DNA of 64,000 nt from Erysipelotrichaceae bacterium (GCA_017515475.1 JAFWFS010000007.1:62001-126000), one strand, 5' to 3'; shown: positions 7,443 through 16,820, numbered from the stretch's first letter. The notes: a model not told the origin generated them from the sequence alone. Numbers and translations: made by a program.

Positions 7443-10055
7443 TTATTGGACGAACTTTTCTACTTCGTTCAGGATGAGCTGAGGATCGGTATTGATGCCT
7501 CCACCCTGGGCCAGATCCGGCTTGCCTCCGCCTCTTCCGTTGGCTAATGCGCAGGCCTTGGAAATGATCTCTCCGCACTTGATTCCGGCTTCCTGGGCCT
7601 TGTTTCCGGCAGATGCGACCATCGACAGTTTTTCACCGTTCTTATTTACAACGAACACGAAGCCGCCGTCCAGCTTGTTCCTGATGCCGTTGGCATAGTC
7701 TTTCAGATTTCCTTCATATCCATCAACAGAGAGCAGCAGATATCTGTATTTGCCGTTGTCTTTCGCCTTGCGGATCAGCGAATTGGCTTCCTCGTTCATC
7801 AGCTTCTCTTTCAGCATCTTCAGTTCGCTGTTCAGGGAAGTGTTTTCGTTCTTCAGCTGAAGCAGACGGTCGTAGATCATGTCAATGTTTTTCAGTTTCA
7901 GTTCATCCTTAAGAACGTCCAGTTTATGTTCGTAATCCTTGAAAGCTTCATAGGCTTTCATTTTCGTCATTACTTCCATTCTTCTGATACCGGAACCGAT
8001 GGATTCTTCGGAAACGATCTTGAAGACACCCAAATCAGCCGTATTGGAAGCGTGTGTACCGCCGCAGAATTCCTTGGATACATCGCCCATCGATACGACT
8101 CTGACCTTATCGGTATACTTCTCATCGAAAAGAGCGATTGCGCCGGTCTTCTTGGCTTCTTCGATAGGAAGGATTTCGGTAGTGACAGGCAGCTGTAAAG
8201 CGATGAAGCTATTTACCAGTTCTTCGATTTCGTTCAGCTGATCTGGAGAAACCTTCTCGTAGTGTGAAAAGTCGAAACGGGCATAATCCTTGCAGACATA
8301 GGAACCGGCTTGAGCGACATGTGAACCCAGAACCTTGATCAAAGCCGACTGCAGCAGGTGCAGCGAAGAATGGTTGGCACGGATCTTCAGTCTGTCATCC
8401 GCGTTGATTTCCTGCTTCAGGACATCGTTTTCTCTGACTGTTCCCTCTTTTACGATGATGTGATGTAAAAACTGTCCGTTCGGAGCCTTTTTGACATCTT
8501 TTACTTCAGCTTTGAAACCGTCGTTGTATATAACACCGGTATCGGCACACTGGCCGCCGGATTCCGCATAGAAGCAGGATTGATCGAATACCAGATCCCC
8601 TTCCTCGTTCAATTCATCGGTTCTGACTCCGTTGATAAACAGGCCGGTAACTCTGCCTTCATCTTTCGTCTTTTCATAACCGGTAAAAACAAACGGTTCA
8701 TTGAAATTCAGCAGGTCTTCCGACTGGTTGTGCATGGATTCTTCGACGTCTCTGGCGTTCCTGGCCATTTCTCTTTGCCTGTTCATGCATCTTTCGAAGC
8801 CTTCCAGATCGCATTTCAGTCCTTTTTCTTCAGCCGATTCAATCGTCATTTCTTTCGGGAATCCGTAAGTGTCATACAGCTTGAAGATCACTTCTCCGCT
8901 TAAAATGCCGTTTTCAGCCTTTTTCAGCTCTTCTGACAGAAGTTTTTCACCGTTTGACAGCGTCAGCAGGAACGACTCTTCTTCCTTCAGAATCAGCTTT
9001 TTAACGAAGTCTTTCTTGTCCATCAGATACGGATAAAAGTCCTTCATGTTTTCGCAGACGGTATCTACGATCTCGTACAGGAACGGCTTTTCAATGCCGA
9101 TGTTGCGTCCGTATCTCATCGCTCTTCTTAAGACTCTTCTTAAGACATAGCCTCTTCCTTCATTGGAAAATGTCGCGCCGTCAGACAAGGCAAATACGCA
9201 GGTACGGATATGGTCGGCAATGACTCTGTAAGCCATCTTGTCTTCCGCGTATTTCTTGGCGGCGAACTCTTCGGTCTTACGGATGTAAGGCAGAAACAGG
9301 TCCGTATCGAAATTGGTTTCGCCGTCCTGTATCATGCAAACAAGTCTTTCCAGTCCCATGCCGGTATCGATGTTCTTCTGAGGAAGTTCCTTGAAGTTTT
9401 TTCTGTCGACGCCTTCCTTGGCATCGTATTGGGAGAATACGTTGTTCCATAGTTCGACATAACGGTCGTTCTCCATTTCATCGAAGAACAGCTTTTCGCC
9501 GATTCCTTCCGGATCGTATTTCGGACCGCGGTCGTAGTAGATCTCAGAATCCGGTCCGCAAGGACCTTCACCGATCTGCCAGTAATTGTCGTACGATTTC
9601 AGAATATGCGAAGGATCAAGACCGATCTGTTTTGTCCATATATCGTAGGATTCCGTGTCGTCAGGATATACCGTTACATAGATCCTGTCGGGATCGAAGC
9701 CGATCCATTCCGGAGAAGTCAGAAACTCCCAGGACATCTTCAGCGATTCTTCCTTGAAGTAGTCGCCGATGGACCAGTTTCCCAGCATCTCGAAGAAAGT
9801 ATGATGTCTGGATGTCTTTCCTACATTCTCGATGTCGTTTGTTCTGATGCACTTCTGGGCGTTGGCAATACGGTTGGATTGCGGTTTTTCTCTGCCGTCG
9901 AGATATTTCTTCAAGGCTGCAACGCCGGAGTTGATCCACAGAAGCGTAGGATCGTTGACCGGAATCAACGATGCTCCCGGTTCGATCATGTGATTCTTCG
10001 ATCTGAAAAAATCCAGAAACATTTGTCTAACCTGATTACCACTAAGATTCTTCAT
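7443..10055 (-). CDS. alaS: Alanine--tRNA ligase
   Basis: An 870-residue class II synthetase of full length. The catalytic domain begins with the motif-1 area (RQMFLDFFRSKNH) and shows HHTFFEMLGNWS and the motif-3 region GRGYVLRRVLRRAMRYGR. The editing domain has the zinc/proofreading motifs HSSLHLL (HxxxH) and FCGGTHASNT, and the C-Ala domain ends with GGGKPDLAQGGG. A strong GGAGG precedes the ATG. Expression is controlled by a T-box leader immediately upstream; ireB follows. Confidence 0.97.
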   Translation of the reverse strand: MKNLSGNQVRQMFLDFFRSKNHMIEPGASLIPVNDPTLLWINSGVAALKKYLDGREKPQSNRIANAQKCIRTNDIENVGKTSRHHTFFEMLGNWSIGDYFKEESLKMSWEFLTSPEWIGFDPDRIYVTVYPDDTESYDIWTKQIGLDPSHILKSYDNYWQIGEGPCGPDSEIYYDRGPKYDPEGIGEKLFFDEMENDRYVELWNNVFSQYDAKEGVDRKNFKELPQKNIDTGMGLERLVCMIQDGETNFDTDLFLPYIRKTEEFAAKKYAEDKMAYRVIADHIRTCVFALSDGATFSNEGRGYVLRRVLRRAMRYGRNIGIEKPFLYEIVDTVCENMKDFYPYLMDKKDFVKKLILKEEESFLLTLSNGEKLLSEELKKAENGILSGEVIFKLYDTYGFPKEMTIESAEEKGLKCDLEGFERCMNRQREMARNARDVEESMHNQSEDLLNFNEPFVFTGYEKTKDEGRVTGLFINGVRTDELNEEGDLVFDQSCFYAESGGQCADTGVIYNDGFKAEVKDVKKAPNGQFLHHIIVKEGTVRENDVLKQEINADDRLKIRANHSSLHLLQSALIKVLGSHVAQAGSYVCKDYARFDFSHYEKVSPDQLNEIEELVNSFIALQLPVTTEILPIEEAKKTGAIALFDEKYTDKVRVVSMGDVSKEFCGGTHASNTADLGVFKIVSEESIGSGIRRMEVMTKMKAYEAFKDYEHKLDVLKDELKLKNIDMIYDRLLQLKNENTSLNSELKMLKEKLMNEEANSLIRKAKDNGKYRYLLLSVDGYEGNLKDYANGIRNKLDGGFVFVVNKNGEKLSMVASAGNKAQEAGIKCGEIISKACALANGRGGGKPDLAQGGGINTDPQLILNEVEKFVQ

Positions 10056-10069
10056 TGTCTATCCTCCTA

Positions 10070-10253
10070 AAATAAAAAAGGCGGCCTAAGGGCGCATCTG
10101 CGCGTTACCACCTTAATTTGTCGCTCTTGTTCTTAACGCGAATGACACGTCAGGCATTGCCCTGAATCCAAGGAAGCAGCTTCATCCGTCCCTTCCTGTA
10201 TCCTTCCACCACCCGGATACTCTCTATTAGGTTCTGACGGATTACTCATCTTC
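10070..10253 (-). promoter_or_regulatory. T-box leader of alaS (alanine)
   Basis: The minus strand carries the T-box sequence AAGGTGGTAACGCG (10101-10114). This is followed by the competing terminator, with GGTGG pairing to CCGCC around a GCGC-AGAT-GCGC hairpin and a T-run at 10073-10079. Stem I has the distal GGTGGAAGG loop, then GATGAAGCTGC, where GCT (10178-10180) followed by a purine is the probable alanine specifier. Uncharged tRNA-Ala would stabilise the antiterminator and allow alaS transcription. Confidence 0.92.
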
Positions 10254-10259
10254 CAGTCT

Positions 10260-10268
10260 ATATTAGCA
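10260..10268 (-). promoter_or_regulatory. Extended -10 promoter of the alaS leader
   Basis: TGCTAATAT on the minus strand, about 7 nt before the start of stem I; no clear -35. Confidence 0.4.
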
Positions 10269-10282
10269 TATTTTATTTAAAA

Positions 10283-10834
10283 TCAGTTATTTTTTTCTGC
10301 GTTGTGTATCGCTACCAGGAGTCCCGGTGCAAGCAGGACGTTCGTGATCAGTTCGACGATAAAGTTCAGACTTGTCAAAGCGGCCAGCATTACGGTGAAC
10401 GACGATCCGAAGAAGATGATCAGGCAAAGGAACAGCGTTCCGGTATTGACGATTGGCGCAACAGCGGAAGCCAGTACAATAGCTGCCGTTTCATTCTTCT
10501 TTTTCAGCAGATGGTAGGTACAGGCAGACAGCAGTCCTGCCAGAGCACCTTTCAGGATACATACGGATATCGTAACGACAGGTCTTGCCGCAAGCATCGT
10601 CGCACCGGAAGGATCCGCTCCTGTTACGACCATGATCGCAACGACAATACCGAATACCAGACCCATGATCATGCCGATGAAAGGTCCGAATACAGCACCG
10701 GCTACGATGATTGGAATCAGCGTCAGAGTAATAGGGAATGCTCCGAAGTTGATAAATGTCGCAACACACTGCAAAACGGCTACGATAGCCGCAAATACGA
10801 TAATAACCGTTCTTCTTCTAAGTTTCTCATTCAT
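10283..10834 (-). CDS. ECF transporter S component (substrate unknown)
   Basis: A 183-residue membrane protein with about five to six hydrophobic helices. The FGAFPITLTLIPIIVAGAVF and GPFIGMIMGLVFG stretches are typical of ECF-type vitamin-transporter substrate-binding subunits of the PanT/'ECF S component' group. Such proteins bind a vitamin or other small compound and share the EcfA/EcfA'/EcfT energising module encoded elsewhere. The start overlaps the end of recD2 by 4 nt (ATGA), so it is the last gene of spx-mnmA-recD2. Neighbours do not reveal the substrate; pantothenate or a related vitamin is only a guess from the family look. Confidence 0.75.
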   Translation of the reverse strand: MNEKLRRRTVIIVFAAIVAVLQCVATFINFGAFPITLTLIPIIVAGAVFGPFIGMIMGLVFGIVVAIMVVTGADPSGATMLAARPVVTISVCILKGALAGLLSACTYHLLKKKNETAAIVLASAVAPIVNTGTLFLCLIIFFGSSFTVMLAALTSLNFIVELITNVLLAPGLLVAIHNAEKNN

Positions 10835-12948
10835 CTTTCAAGTCTCTCTTTCAATGTTGTTGCACGTTGTTTCATATTACGTGACAGACCCTGTTTGAAC
10901 AAAGTCTCGTCTCCTATTATAACAAGTTTTTTTCTGGCGCGGGATATTGCCGTATAAATCAGTTTTTTATTCAGCATATGTATGTTGTTTCTGTTGAAAA
11001 TGAAATAGACGATCTGATATTCCGATCCCTGGGATTTATGAACCGACATGGCATATGCCAGAGAGAGATCCGCGAGGTCATCGAAGGCATAGAAAACATA
11101 TACGCCGGAATAGTTGACCATCAGATACTTCTCTTTCATGTCGATTTCTTCCAGAATTCCGATGTCGCCGTTGTATACGTCATCGGTCGGCCTGTTCTTG
11201 AGCTGCAGGATCTTGTCCCCTTCTCTGAAGATATGATCTCCGACTCTTCTCTCGTTTTTGTCGATGCTTCTTGGATTGAAGGTATTCTGTAGAAGGATAT
11301 TAAGATTGTCTATTCCCCATTCTCCCTTGTACATCGGGGAAAGGATCTGTATCTCATCAAGCGAATAACCTTCTTTCAGATCTTCCCTGATCAGGGAGAT
11401 CAGATCGAAATCCCCTCTTTCATACGGATAGAAGTGAATGTCTTTTTGATATCTGGAGATATCCGCATTGTTTTTGATAATGTCGTCCGCAAGAGAAATG
11501 ATCTCGTTGTCTTTATCCTGTCGGTAATTGAGATCCAGAAGTGTCACGGGAATCCGTTTCGATTCGATCAGGTCATTCAGCAGATTTCCGGGTCTGATGG
11601 AAGGAAGCTGGTTGTGGTCTCCGATGATGCAGATCTTTTTGATCCTGGAGCAGGCTTTCAGCAAAGATGCGAAAAGCGAGTTGTCTACCATGGAGAACTC
11701 GTCGATGATGATCGCGTCGTAGAGGATCGGATTATCCATGCCGAATACGAACGTATTGGTTTCTTTGTCCCATCTCAGCAAGGAATGAATCGTCTTTGAC
11801 TCTACTTCGCAGATCTCGGCAATCCTCTTTGCCGCTCTTCCTGTTGGAGCCGCTATGACGAGATTTGAAAACGGGAAAACGCTCTTGAAGATATCGGACA
11901 TCGTTTTGATGATGGTTGTCTTTCCGGTACCTGGTCCTCCGGTAATGATGGAGATGCCGTTTAGGAAAAAAGAGCGTATCGCCTGTTTCTGTTTCTCGTC
12001 ATAGGCGATTTTCAGGCTGTTTTCAGCGTTTTTTATCCCTTCCTCGATCAGAATATCATCCGCATCCATATCGCTCGTAAATGATTTCAGAAAATCGCAG
12101 ATGAAGAGCTCATCGTAGTAGTCGGAAGACAGATAGTAACGTCCTTCCTCTTTGATGATGTATTCTTTCTCTTCGCATCTTTCGATGATCTGCTCAAGAT
12201 TGTCCATGCCGCCATAATAGAAAACAAGACGCTGCAGTTCATCCTCCGTGATGTATAAATCGCCGGAATTGAAGGTATAGTCCGTTAGAAGCCTGATCAG
12301 GAATGCTTCACGGTACTTGTTCTGGGCATCGTCGAATTCGTTTTTCATCGCAAAAGTACGGACCTTATCGAAACTCATGCCATAGACTTCGTTATAGAAA
12401 CGGAAAGGATTGTCTTTGGCAACTTCAACCGTTGCGAGTTTGAAGCGGTTGAATATCTTTTGCGCTTCCAGATTGTTGAAACCGTTGGAAACAAGATAAA
12501 AAAGAATCTCGTTTTCCGGATCGTTCATCTGCTGAAAACCTTCCTGCAAAGATGCATACTGCTTCTCGCTCAGATCGACTTCAAAAATCTTCGAAGGGTC
12601 TTCCTTAAGGACTTTCAGTGTATCGCTTCCGAAATGCAGATAAACTTTTTCAGCGGTTTTCTTGCCTATGCCCGGAAAAGCGCTGCTTTTCAGATAGGAA
12701 ATGATCTCTTCTTTCTGATCGGAAAGGTATTTCTCTATCGTCAGCATCGTAAACTGCAGACCGTATCGGTAATGTTCCGTATAATGGCCTGTCAGTACAT
12801 ACTTCTGCCCCGGCTCAAAATCAAAAGAAGGTCCGGTAACCGTGATCGTCCCTTCTTCAGTCTTGAATCTGGTGACCATGTAATTGTCCGATTTGTACAG
12901 TACATGGGTAAATTCGCCAGTCAGTATTTCAATCAGTTCATCAGCCAT
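10831..12948 (-). CDS. recD2: RecD2-type ATP-dependent DNA helicase
   Basis: A 705-residue SF1B helicase (5'-3') of the RecD2 type that works without RecBC. It has an N-terminal OB-like region, tandem helix-hairpin-helix segments (YLKSSAFPGIGKKTAEKVY), then the helicase core: Walker A GGPGTGKTT at about 342, IIDEFSMVD (motif II), GDHNQLPSIRPG (motif III) and, near the C-terminus, MSVHKSQGSEY and YTAISRARKKL (motifs V-VI). Slightly short for the family (720-800). It overlaps mnmA by 8 nt upstream and the ECF gene by 4 nt downstream. Confidence 0.92.
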   Translation of the reverse strand: MADELIEILTGEFTHVLYKSDNYMVTRFKTEEGTITVTGPSFDFEPGQKYVLTGHYTEHYRYGLQFTMLTIEKYLSDQKEEIISYLKSSAFPGIGKKTAEKVYLHFGSDTLKVLKEDPSKIFEVDLSEKQYASLQEGFQQMNDPENEILFYLVSNGFNNLEAQKIFNRFKLATVEVAKDNPFRFYNEVYGMSFDKVRTFAMKNEFDDAQNKYREAFLIRLLTDYTFNSGDLYITEDELQRLVFYYGGMDNLEQIIERCEEKEYIIKEEGRYYLSSDYYDELFICDFLKSFTSDMDADDILIEEGIKNAENSLKIAYDEKQKQAIRSFFLNGISIITGGPGTGKTTIIKTMSDIFKSVFPFSNLVIAAPTGRAAKRIAEICEVESKTIHSLLRWDKETNTFVFGMDNPILYDAIIIDEFSMVDNSLFASLLKACSRIKKICIIGDHNQLPSIRPGNLLNDLIESKRIPVTLLDLNYRQDKDNEIISLADDIIKNNADISRYQKDIHFYPYERGDFDLISLIREDLKEGYSLDEIQILSPMYKGEWGIDNLNILLQNTFNPRSIDKNERRVGDHIFREGDKILQLKNRPTDDVYNGDIGILEEIDMKEKYLMVNYSGVYVFYAFDDLADLSLAYAMSVHKSQGSEYQIVYFIFNRNNIHMLNKKLIYTAISRARKKLVIIGDETLFKQGLSRNMKQRATTLKERLER

Positions 12949-14083
12949 TTTTTACTCTTTGATCAAGCCATTCGCCGACATCCGTTCCATTGATGTAGGT
13001 CTTTTCGATGACACCTCCGCCCAGCAGCATTCCATCCTTGTAGAAGACGGCCTGCTGTCCGGGGGTTACGGATTTCACTTTCTGCGGATAGTATAGAATT
13101 GCCTCGTTGTCAGTCAGCTTCTTTAAATGTACCTCGTTGTCGTTCTGACGGTAACGGAATTTGCACTGGATGTCCATTTCATCGGAAATGTATTCGATCC
13201 AGTTGATGTCGCAAATGTAGGCAGAATCGGAATCCAGATAGGATTCATTCTTAACGGATGTCAAATATAGAATGTTGTTTAGAACATCTTTCCCTACGCA
13301 GTAGTAAGGACCCCTGTTTCCGCCTACGCCAAAACCCTTGCGCTGACCCAGGGTATAGTAATAGACGCCTTCATGCGTTCCAATCTCTTCCAGGGTGTCG
13401 ATATCGATGATCTTCCCCTGTTTCATCGGAATATAGTTTTTCAGGAATTCCCTGAAGTCTCTCTCGCCGATAAAACAGATACCGGTAGAATCCTTCTTGT
13501 CCGCAATCGGCAGATCCAGTTCATGAGCGATTCTTCTCACCTCGCTCTTTGGGATGTCTCCCAGCGGAAACAGAGAATAATTCAATGCCTTCCTGCTGAC
13601 CTGCGCTAGGAAATAGGACTGGTCTTTGGAAAGATCTGCGGCCTTGTAGTAATGACGAATGCCTTCAGTTTCCAATGCCTTAAAATAGTGCCCTGTTGCA
13701 ATGGCGTCGAATCCTTTCTCTCTCGCAAAACGTTCAAAATAATCGAACTTGATATATTTGTTGCAAAGAATATCAGGATTAGGCGTTCTCCCTTTTTTGT
13801 ATTCCTCGATGAAGTTCCGGAATACGTAGTCCCAGTATTCCTCGATGTAATCGCTTCTCAGCAGCTGAAGGCCAAGCTTATCGGCCGTTTTTCTTGCATC
13901 GTTGTAGTCGGATTCCTGCGGGCAGATGTCGTCATTGAGGGTATTATTGCCTAATGTATCGTTGTTCAGCGCAGAATCCCAGTTACGCATAAAACAGCAG
14001 GTCACATCATAACCTGCTGATTTTAAAAGATAAGCGGCAACGGCGCTGTCGACGCCGCCGGATAAACCAAGCAGAACTTTCAA
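12941..14083 (-). CDS. mnmA: tRNA-specific 2-thiouridylase MnmA
   Basis: A 380-residue enzyme that thiolates U34 of tRNA-Glu, -Gln and -Lys. The PP-loop LLGLSGGVDSAVAAY opens the protein; NPDILCNKYIKF, DKKDSTGICFIGERDF (second catalytic cysteine, in TGIC) and GQRKGFGVGG follow. I place the start at TTG 14083, which overlaps the stop of spx in TTGA and has GAGGA 6 nt upstream. This starts the protein at LKVLLGLSGG, as in homologues. The in-frame ATG at 14128 would add 15 residues unlike the family. It is translationally coupled to spx. Confidence 0.92.
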   Translation of the reverse strand: MKVLLGLSGGVDSAVAAYLLKSAGYDVTCCFMRNWDSALNNDTLGNNTLNDDICPQESDYNDARKTADKLGLQLLRSDYIEEYWDYVFRNFIEEYKKGRTPNPDILCNKYIKFDYFERFAREKGFDAIATGHYFKALETEGIRHYYKAADLSKDQSYFLAQVSRKALNYSLFPLGDIPKSEVRRIAHELDLPIADKKDSTGICFIGERDFREFLKNYIPMKQGKIIDIDTLEEIGTHEGVYYYTLGQRKGFGVGGNRGPYYCVGKDVLNNILYLTSVKNESYLDSDSAYICDINWIEYISDEMDIQCKFRYRQNDNEVHLKKLTDNEAILYYPQKVKSVTPGQQAVFYKDGMLLGGGVIEKTYINGTDVGEWLDQRVKNG

Positions 14084-14502
14084 GCCGCGTCCTCGCAGAG
14101 TTCGCCGCAGATGCTGTAGTGCGGACATTTCTTGTCGCAGCCGGAAACGGCTTTCAGCTTATTGAATATTTCGATTTCTTCCACATCGTATCCTACCTGC
14201 AGATTCTTGTCGTCGATAATGATCGGACGTTTCAGCACGGAAGGATTGTGAACGACGAAGTCGCAGAGTTCGCTCAATGACATCGATTCAATGTCGACGT
14301 TGTTTTCTCTGATGATCTTGGATCTTTTAGAGATCAGATCGTCGGTTCCGTTTTCCGTACGGGAAAACAGATACCGTACCTCATCCGTATTCAGAAGTGT
14401 ATTAAAAATATTCTTTTCAATAAAAGGAAGTCCTTTGTCTTTCAGATAGGCTTTGGCTTTCCGGCAGGAAGCGCAGCCTGGTGAAGTGTAGATAACGATC
14501 AT
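14080..14502 (-). CDS. Spx/ArsC-family regulator with a four-cysteine C-terminal tail
   Basis: A 140-residue thioredoxin-fold protein. The redox CxxC switch is at the N-terminus (YTSPGCASCRKAKAYL) and the body follows Spx, a protein that binds the RNA polymerase alpha subunit under thiol stress (KRSKIIRENN, VLKRPIIIDDKNLQVGY). Unlike usual Spx, the last 20 residues hold four cysteines in a C-X3-C-X5-C-X3-C arrangement (GCDKKCPHYSICGELC), which looks like a metal or Fe-S site. The ATG at 14502 is chosen; a TATAAT lies 7 nt upstream and there is no Shine-Dalgarno. First gene of spx-mnmA-recD2-ECF. Confidence 0.8.
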   Translation of the reverse strand: MIVIYTSPGCASCRKAKAYLKDKGLPFIEKNIFNTLLNTDEVRYLFSRTENGTDDLISKRSKIIRENNVDIESMSLSELCDFVVHNPSVLKRPIIIDDKNLQVGYDVEEIEIFNKLKAVSGCDKKCPHYSICGELCEDAA

Positions 14503-14509
14503 CAAATGT

Positions 14510-14515
14510 ATTATA
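14510..14515 (-). promoter_or_regulatory. -10 box of the spx operon, leaderless candidate
   Basis: TATAAT on the minus strand, followed by ACATTTG and ATG; the predicted transcript starts at or within one base of the start codon. No good -35 is seen. Confidence 0.45.
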
Positions 14516-14561
14516 CTACAATTTGATTTTATGTTAGCTTTGATTTAAGATATTTTCAGGG

Positions 14562-14748
14562 ATTAGTAGGCTGCGGATTTTTTCTTTCAAGAGAGATCAT
14601 GGACGGTGAAAATGATCAGAAACCCCTGGCTGAACTGGGACCCTGTCCGATTAGACGGCACGAGTCGTTTACGTATCTTCTGCGTTAAAGAATAAGTGAG
14701 AAATAAAGGTGGTACCGCGCTTTGTGCGCCCTTGCGATCACCTTTTTA
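14562..14748 (+). promoter_or_regulatory. T-box leader of trpS (tryptophan)
   Basis: The plus strand shows stem I with AGAGA and a distal loop region, a probable TGG specifier at 14636-14638 (GAACTGGGAC, purine after the codon), and the T-box AAAGGTGGTACCGCG at 14705-14719. The competing terminator pairs AAAGGTG (14705-14711) with CACCTTT (14739-14745) followed by a T-run. Confidence 0.9.
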
Positions 14749-14766
14749 TTTGTTTGGGAGGCTATT

Positions 14767-15756
14767 ATGAAAAGAATGTTGTCGGGTATTAAACCTACCG
14801 GCCAGCTGACGCTGGGAAACTATATCGGTGCTTTACGTAATTTCGTAAAGTATCAGGATGACTATGAAATGGTCGTTTTCATTGCGAATCTGCACTGCAT
14901 TACGGAATACCAGGATCCTGAAGATCTAAGAAAAAATCTGACGGATGCGGTAGCGCTGTACATGGCCTGCGGTCTGGATCCGGAAAAATCCGTCATCTTC
15001 CTGCAGACGGATGTACATTCCCATGCGGAACTGGGATATATCCTTGCCTGCAATACCTATCTGGGAGAACTCAACAGAATGACCCAGTTCAAGGACAAGA
15101 CGGCAAAAGGTGAAAAGAACATGACTGCGGGTCTATACACCTACCCATGCCTGATGGCTGCGGATATCCTGCTGTACAATGCGAACTACGTACCGGTCGG
15201 AGAAGACCAGAAGCAGCACGTCGAACTGTGCAGAGACATCGCACAGCGTTTCAACAACAGATACGGCGAAACGTTCGTTGTCCCTGAGCCGCTGATTGCA
15301 AAGGTCGGAGCCAGAATCATGTCCCTTTCCGATCCTTCCAAGAAGATGTCCAAATCGGAAGAAACAAACAAAGGCTGCATCTATCTGCTGGATGATCTGA
15401 AATCCGCAAGAAAAAAGATCATGTCGGCCTTAACGGATTCAGTCGGAATCATTCAGCTCGACAAGGAGAATCAGCCGGGATTGTACAATCTGATCGAGAT
15501 CGCTTCCGCCTTGAGCGGCAGAAGCATGGAAGAAATCGTCGATGAATTCTCAGGCGAAGGATATGGCAAGCTTAAGGGCTATGTGGCCGATGTCGTATGC
15601 GCCGAACTGGAAAAGATACAGAACAGATACCGCGAGATCATTGAATCGCATCAGATCGAAAAAGTACTGAATGAAGGCGCCATAAAAGCTTCATCGATCG
15701 CCGACAGGACGTTGGAAGAGGTCAAGAAAAAGATCGGTCTTGAGATTAAATACTAA
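14767..15756 (+). CDS. trpS: Tryptophan--tRNA ligase
   Basis: A 329-residue class I synthetase of normal length. The N-terminus SGIKPTGQLTLGNYIGALRN carries the HIGH-type motif in the TLGN form, and DPSKKMSKSE carries KMSKS near residue 195. I set the start at ATG 14767, with GGGAGG 6 nt upstream; an in-frame ATG at 14722 lies inside the T-box terminator. The gene is monocistronic, between its T-box and a terminator. Confidence 0.96.
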   Translation: MKRMLSGIKPTGQLTLGNYIGALRNFVKYQDDYEMVVFIANLHCITEYQDPEDLRKNLTDAVALYMACGLDPEKSVIFLQTDVHSHAELGYILACNTYLGELNRMTQFKDKTAKGEKNMTAGLYTYPCLMAADILLYNANYVPVGEDQKQHVELCRDIAQRFNNRYGETFVVPEPLIAKVGARIMSLSDPSKKMSKSEETNKGCIYLLDDLKSARKKIMSALTDSVGIIQLDKENQPGLYNLIEIASALSGRSMEEIVDEFSGEGYGKLKGYVADVVCAELEKIQNRYREIIESHQIEKVLNEGAIKASSIADRTLEEVKKKIGLEIKY

Positions 15757-15757
15757 A

Positions 15758-15784
15758 AACAATGGCACTCTGCCATTGTTTTTT
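15758..15784. terminator. Bidirectional terminator between trpS and rmuC
   Basis: A perfect ten-pair stem AACAATGGCA / TGCCATTGTT with loop CTC and T-runs on both strands serves the convergent ends of trpS (plus) and rmuC (minus). Confidence 0.9.
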
Positions 15785-16820
15785 ATTCTTCTATCTCACC
15801 GGAATTGATCCTGGAGAAACGTTTCATGATCTTGTCGGATGTCGTGTTCAGATTGCTGAAAGCTGTACCAAGGCTTTCGTATGCCCTGTAGAGTTCTGCC
15901 GTTCTTTTCTCATATCTTTGGAATTCAACGGATAGTTCGCTTAGAAGATGTTCGATCTCTTTTGCTTTTTCATCCTTCAGCTGTCCCAGATAGATGGAAC
16001 GGATGGCAGTAATATAAGCCATCAAGGTTGTTGGAGATACGATGTACACTTTCAAACGGTAAGACAGTTCCACCAGATCGTGGAATTCCGTATAGATCTG
16101 CGAGAATACGGCTTCCGCCGGGATGAACATGTATGCCAGATCGGCAGTTACACCGGGAATTATGTACTTCGTTGCGATATCGTTCAGATGCTTCTTGATG
16201 TCTTCCTTGAACTGTTTCTTGGCTTTTTCTCTGTCGGAAGCAGAAAGATCGCCGTCATTCATCTTTCTGTAGTTCTCCAGAGGGAATTTGGAGTCGATAC
16301 AGATGAGTTTCAGCGTATTTCCGCCGAATATTACCGCATCGGCAATCGACCCGTTAGGAAGCCTGTATTGCTTCTGACAGCGTTCCTTATTATTGCCGAA
16401 AGAAGCTTCCAGAAGTGAATAAAGCTCTATTTCTCCGAAAGTTCCTCTGCTTTTCTTATCCGTCAGAATATTCTGCAAGGAAACGACATCCTCGGACAAG
16501 GCGTTGATGTTTTTCTGTGCTTCATCGATCCTGGCAAGCTTTTCGGTAATGCTGTTGAATACTTCGCTGGTCGTCTTATGAGACTGGATGATGTTGGAAT
16601 TGACTCTTTCCGAGAAATTGCTGAAATCGGTATTCAAAGAACGGTTGAACTCGGAGAAATCGCGGTTGATGTTCTTCTGCATTTCAAAAACCGACCTGGT
16701 CAGTTCATTGTTCAGGTCGTTGGTTTTCTTGGCGTTGTTCAGTACGATGATCAGGATGACGATGATGGATACGGTAAACAGTCCTGCCATGATGATCAGT
16801 AACAGACTGTCGTTCATCAT
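15783..16820 (-). CDS. rmuC: DNA recombination protein RmuC
   Basis: A 345-residue protein with an N-terminal membrane helix (residues 4-27), a coiled coil (about 30-120) and the RmuC nuclease-like domain: GTFGEIELYSLLE, CIDSKFPLENYRKM, and FIPAEAVFSQIY are the family hallmarks. RmuC limits illegitimate or inverted-repeat recombination by an unknown mechanism. The start overlaps the stop of a small membrane ORF (ATGA), so it closes the cvpA-mutS2-uvrC operon. Confidence 0.9.
   Translation of the reverse strand: MMNDSLLLIIMAGLFTVSIIVILIIVLNNAKKTNDLNNELTRSVFEMQKNINRDFSEFNRSLNTDFSNFSERVNSNIIQSHKTTSEVFNSITEKLARIDEAQKNINALSEDVVSLQNILTDKKSRGTFGEIELYSLLEASFGNNKERCQKQYRLPNGSIADAVIFGGNTLKLICIDSKFPLENYRKMNDGDLSASDREKAKKQFKEDIKKHLNDIATKYIIPGVTADLAYMFIPAEAVFSQIYTEFHDLVELSYRLKVYIVSPTTLMAYITAIRSIYLGQLKDEKAKEIEHLLSELSVEFQRYEKRTAELYRAYESLGTAFSNLNTTSDKIMKRFSRINSGEIEE

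Noticed and set aside
10304-10957. Plus-strand open frame of 217 codons rich in Ser, Arg and Gln
   Set aside because: Antisense to the ECF transporter gene; its odd composition is what a reversed membrane-protein gene produces.
14722-14766. Upstream in-frame extension of trpS
   Set aside because: It lies in the T-box terminator; the ribosome site and family alignment place the start at 14767.
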